Source: Paracoccus liaowanqingii
GTDB lineage: Bacteria > Pseudomonadota > Alphaproteobacteria > Rhodobacterales > Rhodobacteraceae
Direction of reading: 5' to 3'
Assembly (NCBI RefSeq): GCF_004683865.2
Contig: NZ_CP038439.1
Location: 2,668,001 to 2,732,000, forward strand
DNA length: 64,000 nucleotides
How positions within the stretch are numbered: position 1 is the stretch's first letter; the number at the start of each line of letters is the position of its first letter. The notes under the pieces are model-generated. The model searched no databases, was not told the DNA's origin, and worked only from the letters and a program-made list of their open reading frames with translations. The position numbers were made by a program, and so were the translations under genes. Positions 26,939-36,796 of the stretch are shown one piece after another.

Positions 26939-27990
26939 TCGACCTCCGCGAACGGATCGTCGGGCACGTCGTTCTCGTGCCAGCCCACGGATTTCCACGT
27001 CCGGCCCATATGCTCGGGCAGGGGCGCGGTGATCGTCATGCGCTTCTTGGTGATCGGATGGTCGAAGGTGATGGAGCGCGCGTGCAGATGCAGCTTCTTG
27101 CTGATCTCGCCGCCCAGCTGCGCGCCCCAGCCATCGCCCAGGTTCTCCTGCCCCGAGCCGCCATACTTGCCGTCGCCGACGATGGGATGGCCCAGTTCCG
27201 CCATGTGGGCGCGCAGCTGGTGCGTGCGCCCGGTGATCGGCACCAGCGCGCACCAGCTGGCCCGCGTGGCCAGCGCGTCCAGCACCGCGTAATCGGTGGT
27301 GGCGCGCTTGGCGCCCTCGGTCTTGTCGATGTCGCGGGGATGGACGGCCATCATCTTCTCGTTGTCGCCGCCGCGCCCCGAGCCGCCCTTGACCAGACCG
27401 TAGCGGATCGTGCCCATGCGCGGATGCGGCACGCCCGCCACGGCGGCCCAATAGATCTTGCGCGTGGTGCGCGACCGGAACGCCTCGGACAGCGCGCGCG
27501 CCACCCGGTCGGTGCGCGCCAGCAGCAGCACGCCCGAGGTGTCCTTGTCCAGCCGGTGGACCAGCTTGGGCCGTTCCTTGAAACCGAACAGCAGGGCCGT
27601 GGTCAGCCCGTCGACATGCCGCCCGCCCAGGCCGCTGCCGCCTTGGCTGGGCAGGCCGGGGGGCTTGTTCAGGGCGATGATATGCTCGTCCTTCCACAGC
27701 ACGGCCCCTTGGATCATCTGCTCGTCGCTGTCGCTGACGCGGGGGCCCAGGGGCCGCTCGGAGCGTTCGGCCGCGGGCTGTGCGTCGGGCAGCGGCGGGA
27801 TGCGCACCTCCTGCCCCGGCGCGATGCGGGTGGCGGCCTTCACGCGGCCCCCGTCGACGCGCAGCTCTCCCTTGCGGCACATCTTCTCGATGGCCACCTG
27901 CGACAGCCGCGGAAAGCGTTTCTTCAGCCAGCGGTCCAGACGCATCTCTGCGTCGTCGTCGCCCACCATGATCGTCTGCACGGCACTCAT
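26935..27990 (-). CDS. rluC: RluC/RluD-family 23S rRNA pseudouridine synthase
   Basis: 351 aa from the ATG at 27990, coupled to crcB by ATGA; the longer frame has no support. An S4 RNA-binding domain occupies about residues 15-60 (RLDRWLKKRFPRLSQVAIEKMCRKG). The RluA-type catalytic domain has the motif HRLDKDTSG with the catalytic Asp at about D148, and ITGRTHQLRAHMAELGHPIVGD near the end. A glycine-rich insert (GQENLGDGWGAQLGG) follows this block. RluC is favoured over RluD by overall form, not certainty. Confidence 0.88.
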   Translation of the reverse strand: MSAVQTIMVGDDDAEMRLDRWLKKRFPRLSQVAIEKMCRKGELRVDGGRVKAATRIAPGQEVRIPPLPDAQPAAERSERPLGPRVSDSDEQMIQGAVLWKDEHIIALNKPPGLPSQGGSGLGGRHVDGLTTALLFGFKERPKLVHRLDKDTSGVLLLARTDRVARALSEAFRSRTTRKIYWAAVAGVPHPRMGTIRYGLVKGGSGRGGDNEKMMAVHPRDIDKTEGAKRATTDYAVLDALATRASWCALVPITGRTHQLRAHMAELGHPIVGDGKYGGSGQENLGDGWGAQLGGEISKKLHLHARSITFDHPITKKRMTITAPLPEHMGRTWKSVGWHENDVPDDPFAEVE

Positions 27991-28358
27991 GCCCAAATTC
28001 CTCGTCCCAAGGCCAGACCCGCCATCACCGCCGCCAGCGACAGCAGAACCGATCCCGCCACATAGGTCAGCGCAATCATGCCCTGTCCCCGTTCCCACAT
28101 CGCCAGCGTATCCAGCGAAAAGGCCGAAAATGTCGTGAACCCGCCCAGAAGGCCCGTCAGCAGCAAGGGGGCCCAGGCATTTCCCAGCCTGTGCGCCAAG
28201 AGCGCGGCCAGCAGGCCCATCGCGAAGCTGCCCAGCACATTGACCAGCCCCGTCGCCAGCCCGACCGAGGCCCAGTGCGGCGGCACCAGCCGGTAGATGC
28301 CATAGCGGCAGACCGAGCCCAGGGCCCCGCCGATCGCGACCTGCAGAAAGGGGTTCAT
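27987..28358 (-). CDS. crcB: Fluoride efflux channel (Fluc/CrcB)
   Basis: 123 aa from the ATG at 28358, giving MNPFLQVAIGGALGSVCRYG. Four membrane segments and the Fluc signatures NVLGSFAMG and GGFTTFSAFSLDT are present. It exports fluoride as a dual-topology dimer. It overlaps rluC by 4 nt. No fluoride riboswitch was recognised in the 32-nt spacer to rarA. Confidence 0.93.
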   Translation of the reverse strand: MNPFLQVAIGGALGSVCRYGIYRLVPPHWASVGLATGLVNVLGSFAMGLLAALLAHRLGNAWAPLLLTGLLGGFTTFSAFSLDTLAMWERGQGMIALTYVAGSVLLSLAAVMAGLALGRGIWA

Positions 28359-28390
28359 GGCCGCGTCTGTGTCGCCGCGCGCGCGCAAAG

Positions 28391-29707
28391 TCAACCGCCG
28401 CGCTTCAGCCGCTGGCTGACGAACCATTCCAGGCGGCGCTTCAGCTCGCGTTCGAAGCCGCGTTCGACCGGGACATACAGCACCGGGCGCTTCAGCCCGT
28501 CGGGAAAATAGTTCTGGCCGCTGAACCCGTCGGTCGCGTCGTGGTCATAGGCATAGCCCTCGCCATAGCCCTGATCCTTCATCATCTTCGTGGGCGCGTT
28601 CAGGATATGGGCGGGAGGCATCAGGCTGCCGGTGCGTTTGGCCTCGGCGCGGGCGTTCTTGTAGGCGGCGTAGCCCGCGTTGGATTTCGGGGCCAGCGCC
28701 AGATAGATCACCGCCTGCCCCAAGGCCAGCTCGCCCTCGGGCGAGCCCAAGCGTTCGTACAGCGCCCAGGCATCCAGGCAATGCCGGGCGGCGGCGGGGT
28801 CGGCCAGGCCGATATCCTCGATCGCCATGCGGGTGATGCGGCGGGCCAGATAGCGCGGGTCCTCGCCCCCCTCCAGCATCCGCGCCAGCCAGTAGAGCGC
28901 CGCATCCGGGTCGCTGCCCCGCACCGACTTGTGCAGGGCCGAGATCAGGTTGAAATGCTCGTCCCCCGACTTGTCGTATTTCGCGGCGCGCTTGTTCAGC
29001 CGCTGCGCCAGAGTGTCGGGATCGATCTTGCCCGCCAGCTTCCACGCCGCCACCTGCTCGATCAGGTTCAGCGCGGCGCGGCCGTCGCCATCCGCCATCT
29101 CCAGCAGCGCGTCGCGGGCCTTGGCGTCCAAGGGCAGCTTGCGGCCCAGCTCGCGTTCGGCACGTTGCGCCAGCAGCTCCAGATCGGCCAGCGACAGGCG
29201 CTCCAGCACCACGACCTGCGCGCGCGACATCAGCGCGGCGTTCAGCTCGAAGGACGGGTTCTCGGTCGTGGCGCCGACCAGAAGGATGGTCCCATCCTCC
29301 ATGTGCGGCAGGAAGCTGTCCTGCTGCGCCTTGTTGAAGCGGTGGATCTCGTCGACGAACAGCAGCGTGGCGCGGCCCTGCGTGCGGCGCAGGCGGGCGG
29401 CCTCGAAGACCTTGCGCAGGTCCGGCACGCCGGTGAAGATCGCGCTGATCTGCACGAAGGCCAGATCCGTCTCGTCCGCCAGAAGCCGCGCGATGGTGGT
29501 CTTGCCCACGCCCGTTGGTCCCCAGAGGATCAGCGAGGACAGGCTGCCCGCCCCCAGCATGGCACCAAGCGGACCGTCCGGCCCAAGCACCTTCGCCTGC
29601 CCGATGACCTCGGACAGGCGCGCGGGGCGGATGCGGTCGGCCAAGGGACGGACCCCTGCCGGGGGCGCGGGGTCGGAGGGCGGGGCGGTGTCGAACAGAT
29701 CGGCCAT
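28391..29707 (-). CDS. rarA: Replication-associated recombination ATPase RarA (MgsA)
   Basis: 438 aa AAA+ ATPase acting at stalled replication forks. It has an N-terminal clamp-loader-like domain with Walker A GPTGVGKTTIARLL, Walker B LLFVDEIHRFNKAQQDSFLPH, sensor 1 LVGATTENPSFELNAAL, and the C-terminal RarA tetramerisation region (SVRGSDPDAALYWLARMLEGG, YFPDGLKRPVLYVPVERGFE). It is separated by 34 nt from luxI upstream. Confidence 0.96.
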   Translation of the reverse strand: MADLFDTAPPSDPAPPAGVRPLADRIRPARLSEVIGQAKVLGPDGPLGAMLGAGSLSSLILWGPTGVGKTTIARLLADETDLAFVQISAIFTGVPDLRKVFEAARLRRTQGRATLLFVDEIHRFNKAQQDSFLPHMEDGTILLVGATTENPSFELNAALMSRAQVVVLERLSLADLELLAQRAERELGRKLPLDAKARDALLEMADGDGRAALNLIEQVAAWKLAGKIDPDTLAQRLNKRAAKYDKSGDEHFNLISALHKSVRGSDPDAALYWLARMLEGGEDPRYLARRITRMAIEDIGLADPAAARHCLDAWALYERLGSPEGELALGQAVIYLALAPKSNAGYAAYKNARAEAKRTGSLMPPAHILNAPTKMMKDQGYGEGYAYDHDATDGFSGQNYFPDGLKRPVLYVPVERGFERELKRRLEWFVSQRLKRGG

Positions 29708-29741
29708 GGCGGCTCCCCTTTCGGGCGCTTGCCTGCCGGGT

Positions 29742-30332
29742 CTAGTGCATTTTGGCGGTCAGGTCGATGGCGACGCACTGGAACTCGCCGTCGTCGATCT
29801 GCATCTTGGGGCCGATCGCGGCGGCGGTCAGGCCGCAGCGGCCGTACCAGCGCGGCCAGTGCGACCCGGTCAGCGCGATCAGCTGCGTGGCGCCCAGATC
29901 GCGGGCCGATCCGGTCATCGCGTCGACCATCGCGAAATGCACCTTGCGGCGATAGGCCTGCGGGATCGCATGGCTGACGAAGACGCGCGAGCATTCCCAG
30001 ACCTGCGCATCGACCGGCGCCTTGTCGTACAGCAGGTCCTGCGGGATCGAGCCGCCCAGGATCCCCTCCTGCGCATCGCGGATCATGTAGGAATAGATGC
30101 CGCAGCGGGCCGAGGTCGGCGTCAGGCGGATGCCCGCCAGGATCAGGCCCTTGTCATGGATGGCGATCCAGCGGCTTTGCGGCGTGTCGTACTGGTCGAA
30201 CTCCATGTCCTCGGATTCGGGGAGGCTCCAGTTCTGCTGGACGATGAAGCTTTGCTTGCGGGCGCGGAACAGGTTGGCGAACAGCTCTCCGTGGTTGTGG
30301 AGATTGGAAAAGGAAAGCGTCGTGGTCTGCAT
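29742..30332 (-). CDS. LuxI-type acyl-homoserine lactone synthase
   Basis: 196 aa, the standard size. The conserved LuxI residues are all at expected positions: R25, F29, W35, D46, D49, R69, E113 and R116 (in RKQSFIVQQNW, FDQYD, GIRLTPT, ECSRVFV). It joins S-adenosylmethionine and an acyl-carrier-protein-bound acyl chain to make the signal. The acyl chain length cannot be read. The ribosome site is AGGAG, with the gene 59 nt downstream of luxR on the same strand. No obvious lux box was seen in that gap. Confidence 0.94.
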   Translation of the reverse strand: MQTTTLSFSNLHNHGELFANLFRARKQSFIVQQNWSLPESEDMEFDQYDTPQSRWIAIHDKGLILAGIRLTPTSARCGIYSYMIRDAQEGILGGSIPQDLLYDKAPVDAQVWECSRVFVSHAIPQAYRRKVHFAMVDAMTGSARDLGATQLIALTGSHWPRWYGRCGLTAAAIGPKMQIDDGEFQCVAIDLTAKMH

Positions 30333-30391
30333 CTTCTACTCCTGGCGAAACGAGGGCACCCAGATCCGCCTCGCGGCCGTTCGGGTAAAGT

Positions 30392-31003
30392 CTACAGCAA
30401 CCGGTATTCCTTGGCCCTTTGCAGCGCCTCGGCCGTGGTGCGGGCCTTCAGGCGTTCGCGGACCGAGATCAGCCGGGCCTTGAACGCGCTTTCGGTGATG
30501 CCAAGCTTGGCGGCGGCGGCGGCATGCCGGTCGCCTTGCGCAATGCAGCGCAGGGCTTCCTTCTGGGCCTTGGTCAGGCTGGCCGGCGGCTCGGTCAGCT
30601 CGTGCAGTCGCTGCACCGTGGTCGCGACCTCCTCGATCTCCTTGTCCGAGAACTCGCGGTCCGCCCGGGCGAACGAGGCGATGGTGCGCGAGGCGATGGG
30701 GCCGGTGGAGAAGGTCAGCCCGTAGGTCAGCCCGTGATCCGCCGCATCGCGCAGGATGTTGAACGGATCGGGGATCGGCAGGGCAGACCAGCGGCAGGCC
30801 CCGGTCGTCGAGAACCCCCAGGCAATGGTGGGGTCGCGAAGCGCGTAGGCGTTCTTGGAATAGAATTCGGACCATTCTTCTGCATAAGTCTGGAATTGCA
30901 TCAGAGGGGCTGCAAAACGGATGTGCAGGCCTACAAAATATCCGGCCTGGGCGATCGTGCCCAGTTTCCGAAGTCCACCGTTAATGTCTGCACGTGATGA
31001 CAT
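30392..31003 (-). CDS. LuxR-type quorum-sensing transcriptional regulator
   Basis: 203 aa, shorter than typical LuxR (about 240 aa) at the N-terminus. The autoinducer-binding domain keeps the ligand-pocket set W, Y, D-P and W (in EEWSEFY, ALRDPTIAW, CRWSALP). The C-terminal helix-turn-helix runs from LTKAQKEALRCIAQG to TTAEALQRAKEYRLL, with some departures from consensus (AFKARL replacing the usual TVKxH). Pairing with luxI supports AHL sensing. A near-consensus promoter ends only 5 nt before the ATG, so the message may be leaderless. Confidence 0.92.
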   Translation of the reverse strand: MSSRADINGGLRKLGTIAQAGYFVGLHIRFAAPLMQFQTYAEEWSEFYSKNAYALRDPTIAWGFSTTGACRWSALPIPDPFNILRDAADHGLTYGLTFSTGPIASRTIASFARADREFSDKEIEEVATTVQRLHELTEPPASLTKAQKEALRCIAQGDRHAAAAAKLGITESAFKARLISVRERLKARTTAEALQRAKEYRLL

Positions 31004-31008
31004 GGCTT

Positions 31009-31037
31009 TTTAGATATATTGATGTTGCTGGGGTCAA
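31009..31037 (-). promoter_or_regulatory. Putative luxR promoter with flanking dyad
   Basis: On the minus strand, TTGACC (31037-31032), a 17-nt spacer and TCTAAA (31014-31009). The -10 ends 5 nt from the luxR ATG, implying a leaderless or near-leaderless transcript. ATTGA and TCAAT half-sites separated by 11 nt overlap the -35 and could be an operator. Confidence 0.45.
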
Positions 31038-31230
31038 TGTCCAAAATAAACCAATTGATTTTTATTCGCTGCCAGCAGGGCTGTGCCGCCTGTCAAAGCA
31101 GCATGTCTGACGTGCGGGTGAAAAAGATCAATAGGCCCGTTCCTGCAGATGATAGTCATCGGATGCCTCCGGCGGAAGCCAAGATGTACCGTCTGCCCTT
31201 ACGTCATGCGATACACCCTTCTGTCAACGG

Positions 31231-31263
31231 AAAAACCCCGTCGCGAGGATCGCGCCGGGGTTT
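31231..31263 (-). terminator. Rho-independent terminator of the ribosomal superoperon (after rplQ)
   Basis: AAACCCCG (31233-31240) pairs with CGGGGTTT (31256-31263), with an inner CGCGA/TCGCG stem. On the minus strand it is followed by a TTTTT run (31235-31231). It starts about 27 nt past the rplQ stop and is the clearest terminator in the window. Confidence 0.88.
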
Positions 31264-31290
31264 CGGGATTCTTGTCGCAGGGGGAAGAGA

Positions 31291-31710
31291 TCAGTCTTCC
31301 GAGGCGAATTCGGTTTCAAGACGCGCGCGGTCCGCCGCACCCTTGGCCGAGGTGTCGCGGTCGACCAGCTCGATGATCGCCATCGGGGCCATGTCGCCAT
31401 AGCGGAAGCCGGCCTTCATGATGCGGACATAGCCGCCCTGACGGTCCTTGTAGCGCTCGCCCAGGACGTCGAACAGCTTGGCCACGTGCATGTCCTGCTT
31501 GAGCTGCGAATTCGCCTGGCGGCGCGCATGCAGGTCGCCACGCTTGGCCAGCGTGATCAGTTTCTCGACGATCGGACGCAGTTCCTTGGCTTTCGGCAAG
31601 GTGGTCTTGATCTGCTCGTGCTCGATGAGCGAGCCCGACATGTTGGCGAACAGCGCCTTGCGGTGTTCGTGGGTCCGGTTGAGGCGGCGATAGCCGCGAG
31701 CGTGACGCAT
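31291..31710 (-). CDS. rplQ: 50S ribosomal protein L17
   Basis: 139 aa (127 in E. coli). It begins [24 protein letters not shown], the L17 hallmark, and has a short acidic C-terminal extension (TEFASED). It is the last gene of the superoperon, 111 nt after rpoA, and is followed by a strong terminator. Confidence 0.98.
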   Translation of the reverse strand: MRHARGYRRLNRTHEHRKALFANMSGSLIEHEQIKTTLPKAKELRPIVEKLITLAKRGDLHARRQANSQLKQDMHVAKLFDVLGERYKDRQGGYVRIMKAGFRYGDMAPMAIIELVDRDTSAKGAADRARLETEFASED

Positions 31711-31793
31711 GATGATCTCCTAGTGCGTGTTTTGCTTTGTCCGGCAGCCCATGCGTGCGGGCCACTCTCCTTGGGGCAGATGCCCGGCAGTCC

Positions 31794-31815
31794 CGGCGGG
31801 GGAGGACCCCCGCCG
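31794..31815 (-). other. Intercistronic hairpin between rpoA and rplQ
   Basis: CGGCGGGGG (31794-31802) and CCCCCGCCG (31807-31815) form a perfect 9-bp stem with loop AGGA. There is no T tract on the minus strand, so it is more likely an mRNA processing or stability element than a terminator. Confidence 0.6.
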
Positions 31816-31821
31816 TCTCTC

Positions 31822-32838
31822 TCAGAACTGGTCGTCGAAACGCTTGGCCAGATCCTCGATGTTCTCCGGCGGCCAGTCGACCACGTCCATGCCCAGATGC
31901 AGGCCCATGCCCGACAGCACTTCCTTGATCTCGTTCAAGGACTTGCGGCCGAAGTTCGGGGTCCGCAGCATCTCGGCCTCGGTCTTCTGGATCAGGTCGC
32001 CGATATAGACGATGTTGTCGTTCTTGAGGCAGTTGGCCGAACGGACCGATAGCTCCAGCTCGTCGACCTTCTTCAGCAGGCGCGGATCGAATTCCAGGCC
32101 ATCGTCGCTGTCCTGGCGCGTCGCCGATTCGGGCTCGTCGAAGTTCACGAACACCGACAGCTGGTCCTGGACGATGCGCGCGGCATAGGCCACGGCATCC
32201 TCGGGGGTCAGCGATCCGTCGGTCTCGATCTTCATGGTCAGCTTGTCATAGTCCAGGACCTGCCCCTCGCGGGTGGGCTGGACCTCGTAGCTGACGCGCT
32301 TGACCGGCGAGAAGATCGCGTCGATCGGGATCAGCCCGATGGGCGCATCCTCGGGACGGTTCTTGTCTGCGGCAACATAGCCCTTGCCCGTCTGCACGGT
32401 CAGTTCCATGTTCAGTTCGGCGCCATCGTCGAGGTGGCAGATGACATGGTCGCGGTTCAGCACGGTGATGCCGGCCGTTTCCTGGATGTCGCTGGCCTTG
32501 ACCTCGCCCGGGCCCTTGGCGGACAGGGTCAGGCGCTTGGGGCCTTCGACGTCCATCTTGAGCGTGACGCCCTTGAGGTTCAGGACGATGTCGGTCACGT
32601 CCTCGCGGACGCCCGCGACGCTGCTGAACTCGTGCAGGACGTTATCGATCTGCACGGCGGTGATGGCGCCGCCCTGCAGCGACGACATCAGCACGCGGCG
32701 CAGCGCGTTGCCAAGCGTCAGGCCGAAGCCCCGCTCCAGCGGCTCGGCAACCAGAGTTGCCGTGCGGGTCGCGTCGGCGCCCGGCTTGACGACCAGCTGG
32801 GTGGGCTTGATCAGTTCGGCCCAATTCTTGTGGATCAT
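31822..32838 (-). CDS. rpoA: RNA polymerase alpha subunit
   Basis: 338 aa from the ATG at 32838 with GGAGGAAAATCC upstream (an earlier in-frame ATG lacks one). The N-terminal assembly domain has [24 protein letters not shown]. The C-terminal DNA- and activator-binding domain has [22 protein letters not shown] and [21 protein letters not shown]. It is an essential core polymerase subunit in its usual place between rpsK and rplQ; an rpsD gene is absent here, as in most alphaproteobacteria. Confidence 0.98.
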   Translation of the reverse strand: MIHKNWAELIKPTQLVVKPGADATRTATLVAEPLERGFGLTLGNALRRVLMSSLQGGAITAVQIDNVLHEFSSVAGVREDVTDIVLNLKGVTLKMDVEGPKRLTLSAKGPGEVKASDIQETAGITVLNRDHVICHLDDGAELNMELTVQTGKGYVAADKNRPEDAPIGLIPIDAIFSPVKRVSYEVQPTREGQVLDYDKLTMKIETDGSLTPEDAVAYAARIVQDQLSVFVNFDEPESATRQDSDDGLEFDPRLLKKVDELELSVRSANCLKNDNIVYIGDLIQKTEAEMLRTPNFGRKSLNEIKEVLSGMGLHLGMDVVDWPPENIEDLAKRFDDQF

Positions 32839-32907
32839 GGATTTTCCTCCATACCTGTCTGCCGCCCATGTCCAAGGCAGCAAACGCCCGAGGTGAAATG
32901 CGAACGT

Positions 32908-32938
32908 CCGGCCCGTGCGGAAATCCCGCGCGGGCCGG
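32908..32938 (-). other. Intercistronic hairpin between rpsK and rpoA
   Basis: CCGGCCCG (32908-32915) pairs with CGGGCCGG (32931-32938), with an additional inner GCGG/CCGC pairing. No T tract follows on the minus strand. Confidence 0.55.
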
Positions 32939-32955
32939 TCAATGATGATCCAGGA

Positions 32956-33345
32956 TCAGACGCGCCGACGCTTGGGCGGGCGGCAGCCGTTATGGGCGAT
33001 CGGCGTCACGTCACGGATGGCCGTGATGTTGAAGCCGGCGGCGGCCAGCGCGCGCAGCGCCGATTCGCGGCCCGAACCGGGGCCCTGGACTTCGACGTCC
33101 AGCGTGCGGACGCCATGTTCCTGCGCCTTGCGGCCGGCGTCTTCGGCAGCCATCTGGGCAGCGTAGGGGGTCGACTTGCGCGAACCCTTGAAGCCCATCG
33201 TGCCGGCCGAGGACCATGCGATCGCATTGCCCTGGACGTCCGAGATCAGGATCTTGGTGTTGTTGAAGCTGGAATTCACATGCGCAACGCCGGTGGCGAT
33301 GTTCTTGCGTTCCTTGCGCTTCATGCGGGTCTTGTCACGTGCCAT
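32956..33345 (-). CDS. rpsK: 30S ribosomal protein S11
   Basis: 129 aa, the same length as in E. coli. It ends with the characteristic [18 protein letters not shown] block and contains [19 protein letters not shown]. It is a small-subunit platform protein. It is 12 nt after rpsM and separated from rpoA by 117 nt holding a hairpin. Confidence 0.98.
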   Translation of the reverse strand: MARDKTRMKRKERKNIATGVAHVNSSFNNTKILISDVQGNAIAWSSAGTMGFKGSRKSTPYAAQMAAEDAGRKAQEHGVRTLDVEVQGPGSGRESALRALAAAGFNITAIRDVTPIAHNGCRPPKRRRV

Positions 33346-33357
33346 GTCGCTTGCCCC

Positions 33358-33726
33358 TTATTTCTTCTTGCCGGCGATCGGCTTGGCCGGGCCCTTGCGG
33401 GTGCGCGCATTGGTGTGCGTGCGCTGGCCACGGACCGGAAGGCCGCGACGGTGGCGAAGACCGCGATACGAGCCCAGGTCCATCATGCGCTTGATGTTCA
33501 TCTGGACTTCGCGGCGCAGGTCGCCCTCGACGGTCAGGTTGGCATCGATGTATTCGCGGATGGACAGGACCTCGGCATCCGACAGGTCGTTGATGCGGCG
33601 GGACTGGTCGATCCCGGTCGCTTCGCAGATCTGCGTCGCGAAGAGCGAGCCGATGCCATGGATGTAGGTCAGTGCGATGGGGACGCGTTTCCCCGTCGGA
33701 ATGTTGACGCCAGCAATACGAGCCAC
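33358..33726 (-). CDS. rpsM: 30S ribosomal protein S13
   Basis: 122 aa. The start codon is GTG (33726-33724), encoding the standard N-terminus (M)[13 protein letters not shown], with AAAAGGAAAA upstream. It contains [14 protein letters not shown] and the basic tail [18 protein letters not shown]. It is a head protein of the 30S subunit that contacts the 50S subunit. Confidence 0.98.
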   Translation of the reverse strand: MARIAGVNIPTGKRVPIALTYIHGIGSLFATQICEATGIDQSRRINDLSDAEVLSIREYIDANLTVEGDLRREVQMNIKRMMDLGSYRGLRHRRGLPVRGQRTHTNARTRKGPAKPIAGKKK

Positions 33727-33782
33727 GCGTTTTCCTTTTCAGTTGCGGTTCCGTAACGCCGGAACCTTTTTTCACAACGCAA

Positions 33783-33807
33783 GGCCCGAAAGCTGTGCCT
33801 TCGGGCC
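33783..33807 (-). terminator. Hairpin between adk and rpsM (weak terminator or leader stem)
   Basis: GGCCCGAA (33783-33790) pairs with TTCGGGCC (33800-33807). On the minus strand it is followed by TTGCGTTGTG, not a clean T run. It lies within the likely rpsM leader. Confidence 0.45.
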
Positions 33808-33856
33808 AAATCGATGGTCCACCCGCGATCCGGGTGATTCTCTTGCGAGATGGTGT

Positions 33857-33885
33857 GACTTATCGGCAGTTCACGACAAGGTCAA
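33857..33885 (-). promoter_or_regulatory. Putative rpsM promoter overlapping the adk stop
   Basis: On the minus strand, TTGACC (33885-33880, overlapping the adk stop codon), a 17-nt spacer and TAAGTC (33862-33857). The -35 is good and the -10 poor. Confidence 0.3.
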
Positions 33886-34529
33886 GCCGTCAGCGCGGCG
33901 GCAATCTGGGACGATACCTCGTCCATCTCGGCCAGCCCGTCGACCTGCGCCAGCTTGTCCTTGGCATAGTAGTAGCCGATCAGCGGCGAGGTCTTCTTGT
34001 AATATTCCAGCAGCCGCGTCTTGAGGCTGTCGGCATTGTCGTCGGCCCGCCGCATCAGGTTGGTCGATCCGCAGGCGTCGCAGGTGCCGGGCACCTGCGT
34101 GGGCTTCGTCTCGTCGTGATAGACCTCGCCGCAATTGCCGCAGGTGAAGCGGCCGGTGATGCGGCGCACCAGCGCCTCGTCATCGACCTGCATCTCGATC
34201 ACCGCGTCCAGGGTCATCCCGGTCTCGGCCAGCAGCGCGCCCAAGGCATCGGCCTGCGGCAGGGTGCGGGGGAAGCCGTCGAAGATGAAGCCGTTGCCGC
34301 CAGAGGCCAGCTGCTCGCGGATCAGGCCGATGACGATCTCGTCGGTGACCAGCTCGCCCCGATCCATAACCCCGGCCACCATCCGGCCCATCTCGGTCCC
34401 CGAGGACCGCGCGGCGCGCAGCATGTCCCCGGTGGACAGCTGGACCATGCCCCGCTCCTCGACGAGGCGCCGGGCCTGGGTGCCCTTGCCCGCGCCCGGC
34501 GGCCCCAGCAGGATGATGTTGATGGTCAT
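33882..34529 (-). CDS. adk: Adenylate kinase (long form with Cys4 LID)
   Basis: 215 aa from the ATG at 34529 ([21 protein letters not shown]); the longer frame has no ribosome site. It interconverts AMP, ADP and ATP. The P-loop is GPPGAGKGT at residues 9-17. The LID is the long type carrying four cysteines (CGNCGEVYH and CDACGSTN), probably a structural zinc site absent from the E. coli enzyme. It follows secY by 75 nt, the usual place. Confidence 0.97.
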   Translation of the reverse strand: MTINIILLGPPGAGKGTQARRLVEERGMVQLSTGDMLRAARSSGTEMGRMVAGVMDRGELVTDEIVIGLIREQLASGGNGFIFDGFPRTLPQADALGALLAETGMTLDAVIEMQVDDEALVRRITGRFTCGNCGEVYHDETKPTQVPGTCDACGSTNLMRRADDNADSLKTRLLEYYKKTSPLIGYYYAKDKLAQVDGLAEMDEVSSQIAAALTA

Positions 34530-34604
34530 GGCGTGTCCCCCTCGGATTGATGGCCCTTCATGTGGCCTTGTCAGCAACGGTTGATCCGGTGTCGCGGCGG
34601 CTCC

Positions 34605-35975
<1,371 letters not shown>

Positions 35976-35999
35976 GCTGTTCCGTCCCGTGTCATGACA

Positions 36000-36035
36000 G
36001 CGCCGCCGGCCCGTTTTCGCGGGGACCGGCGGCGC
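36000..36035 (-). other. Strong hairpin between rplO and secY
   Basis: GCGCCGCCGG (36000-36009) pairs with CCGGCGGCGC (36026-36035), 10 bp with further pairing possible in the loop. No T tract on the minus strand; it begins about 25 nt before the secY start. Confidence 0.55.
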
Positions 36036-36084
36036 CTGAAAACCTAGTTGCTATCTATGGGGCGGATGCGCCCCGATCAACAGC

Positions 36085-36564
36085 TTATTCAGCCGCCGCT
36101 GCTGCTTGCGCGGGCAGCTGGACCTTGCCGCCGGCTTTCTCGACCGCCTCGACGGCCGCCTTCGACGCGCCCGTGACGGTGATGGTCAGGCCACCCTTCA
36201 GCTCGCCCTTGGCCAGCAGACGGATGCCGTCCAGCTTGCGGCGCACCAGGCCCGACGCGACCAGCGCGTCCTCGGTCAGTTCGGCCGCGCCGTCGATCTT
36301 GCCGGCGTCGATGAAGCCCTGGATCTGGCCCAGGTTCACGACGGCATAATGCTTGGCGTTCGGCTTGGTGAAGCCGCGCTTGGGCAGGCGGCGGTACAGC
36401 GGCATCTGGCCGCCCTCGTATCCGCCGATGGCCACACCCGAGCGGGACTTCTGACCCTTGATGCCGCGCCCGGCGGTCTTGCCCTTGCCCGAACCCGGGC
36501 CGCGCGCGACGCGCTTCTTGGTGCGGTTGGCGCCGTCGTTGTCGCGGATTTCATGCAGTTTCAT
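36085..36564 (-). CDS. rplO: 50S ribosomal protein L15
   Basis: 159 aa (144 in E. coli). It has the glycine-rich N-terminus [26 protein letters not shown] and [17 protein letters not shown], and an alanine-rich C-terminus. Unusually, it is not adjacent to rpmD. About 1.7 kb with two other genes lies between them, and it has its own good promoter candidate 95 nt upstream. Confidence 0.98.
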   Translation of the reverse strand: MKLHEIRDNDGANRTKKRVARGPGSGKGKTAGRGIKGQKSRSGVAIGGYEGGQMPLYRRLPKRGFTKPNAKHYAVVNLGQIQGFIDAGKIDGAAELTEDALVASGLVRRKLDGIRLLAKGELKGGLTITVTGASKAAVEAVEKAGGKVQLPAQAAAAAE

Positions 36565-36658
36565 GTCGCTTCTCCTCTGCCGGACACACCCTCGAAGCGA
36601 AACAGGGGGCCACGGCTTTTCTTGATTGATGAATCACTGTGCCATTAGGCACCGGCGG

Positions 36659-36687
36659 GCTATACGCGCAAACCTCTCCGCGTTCAA
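36659..36687 (-). promoter_or_regulatory. Putative promoter of rplO-secY-adk
   Basis: On the minus strand, TTGAAC (36687-36682), a 17-nt spacer and TATAGC (36664-36659): four of six matches in each element at ideal spacing. It would give a leader of about 90 nt and restart transcription after the inserted gene pair. Confidence 0.6.
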
Positions 36688-36796
36688 GCGATCTGCCACA
36701 GGGCCTGCGGAAACGAACCCCTCACACCAGCTTGTGTCTTGAGTGCCCCGCCCCGCTTGCTACCTAGGGGCGAACCCAAGACCCCGAAGGCATCCC

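Noticed and set aside
33724..33726. Missing start codon for rpsM
   Set aside because: The conserved N-terminus begins at a GTG with a purine-rich ribosome site, so the gene is intact with a non-ATG start.
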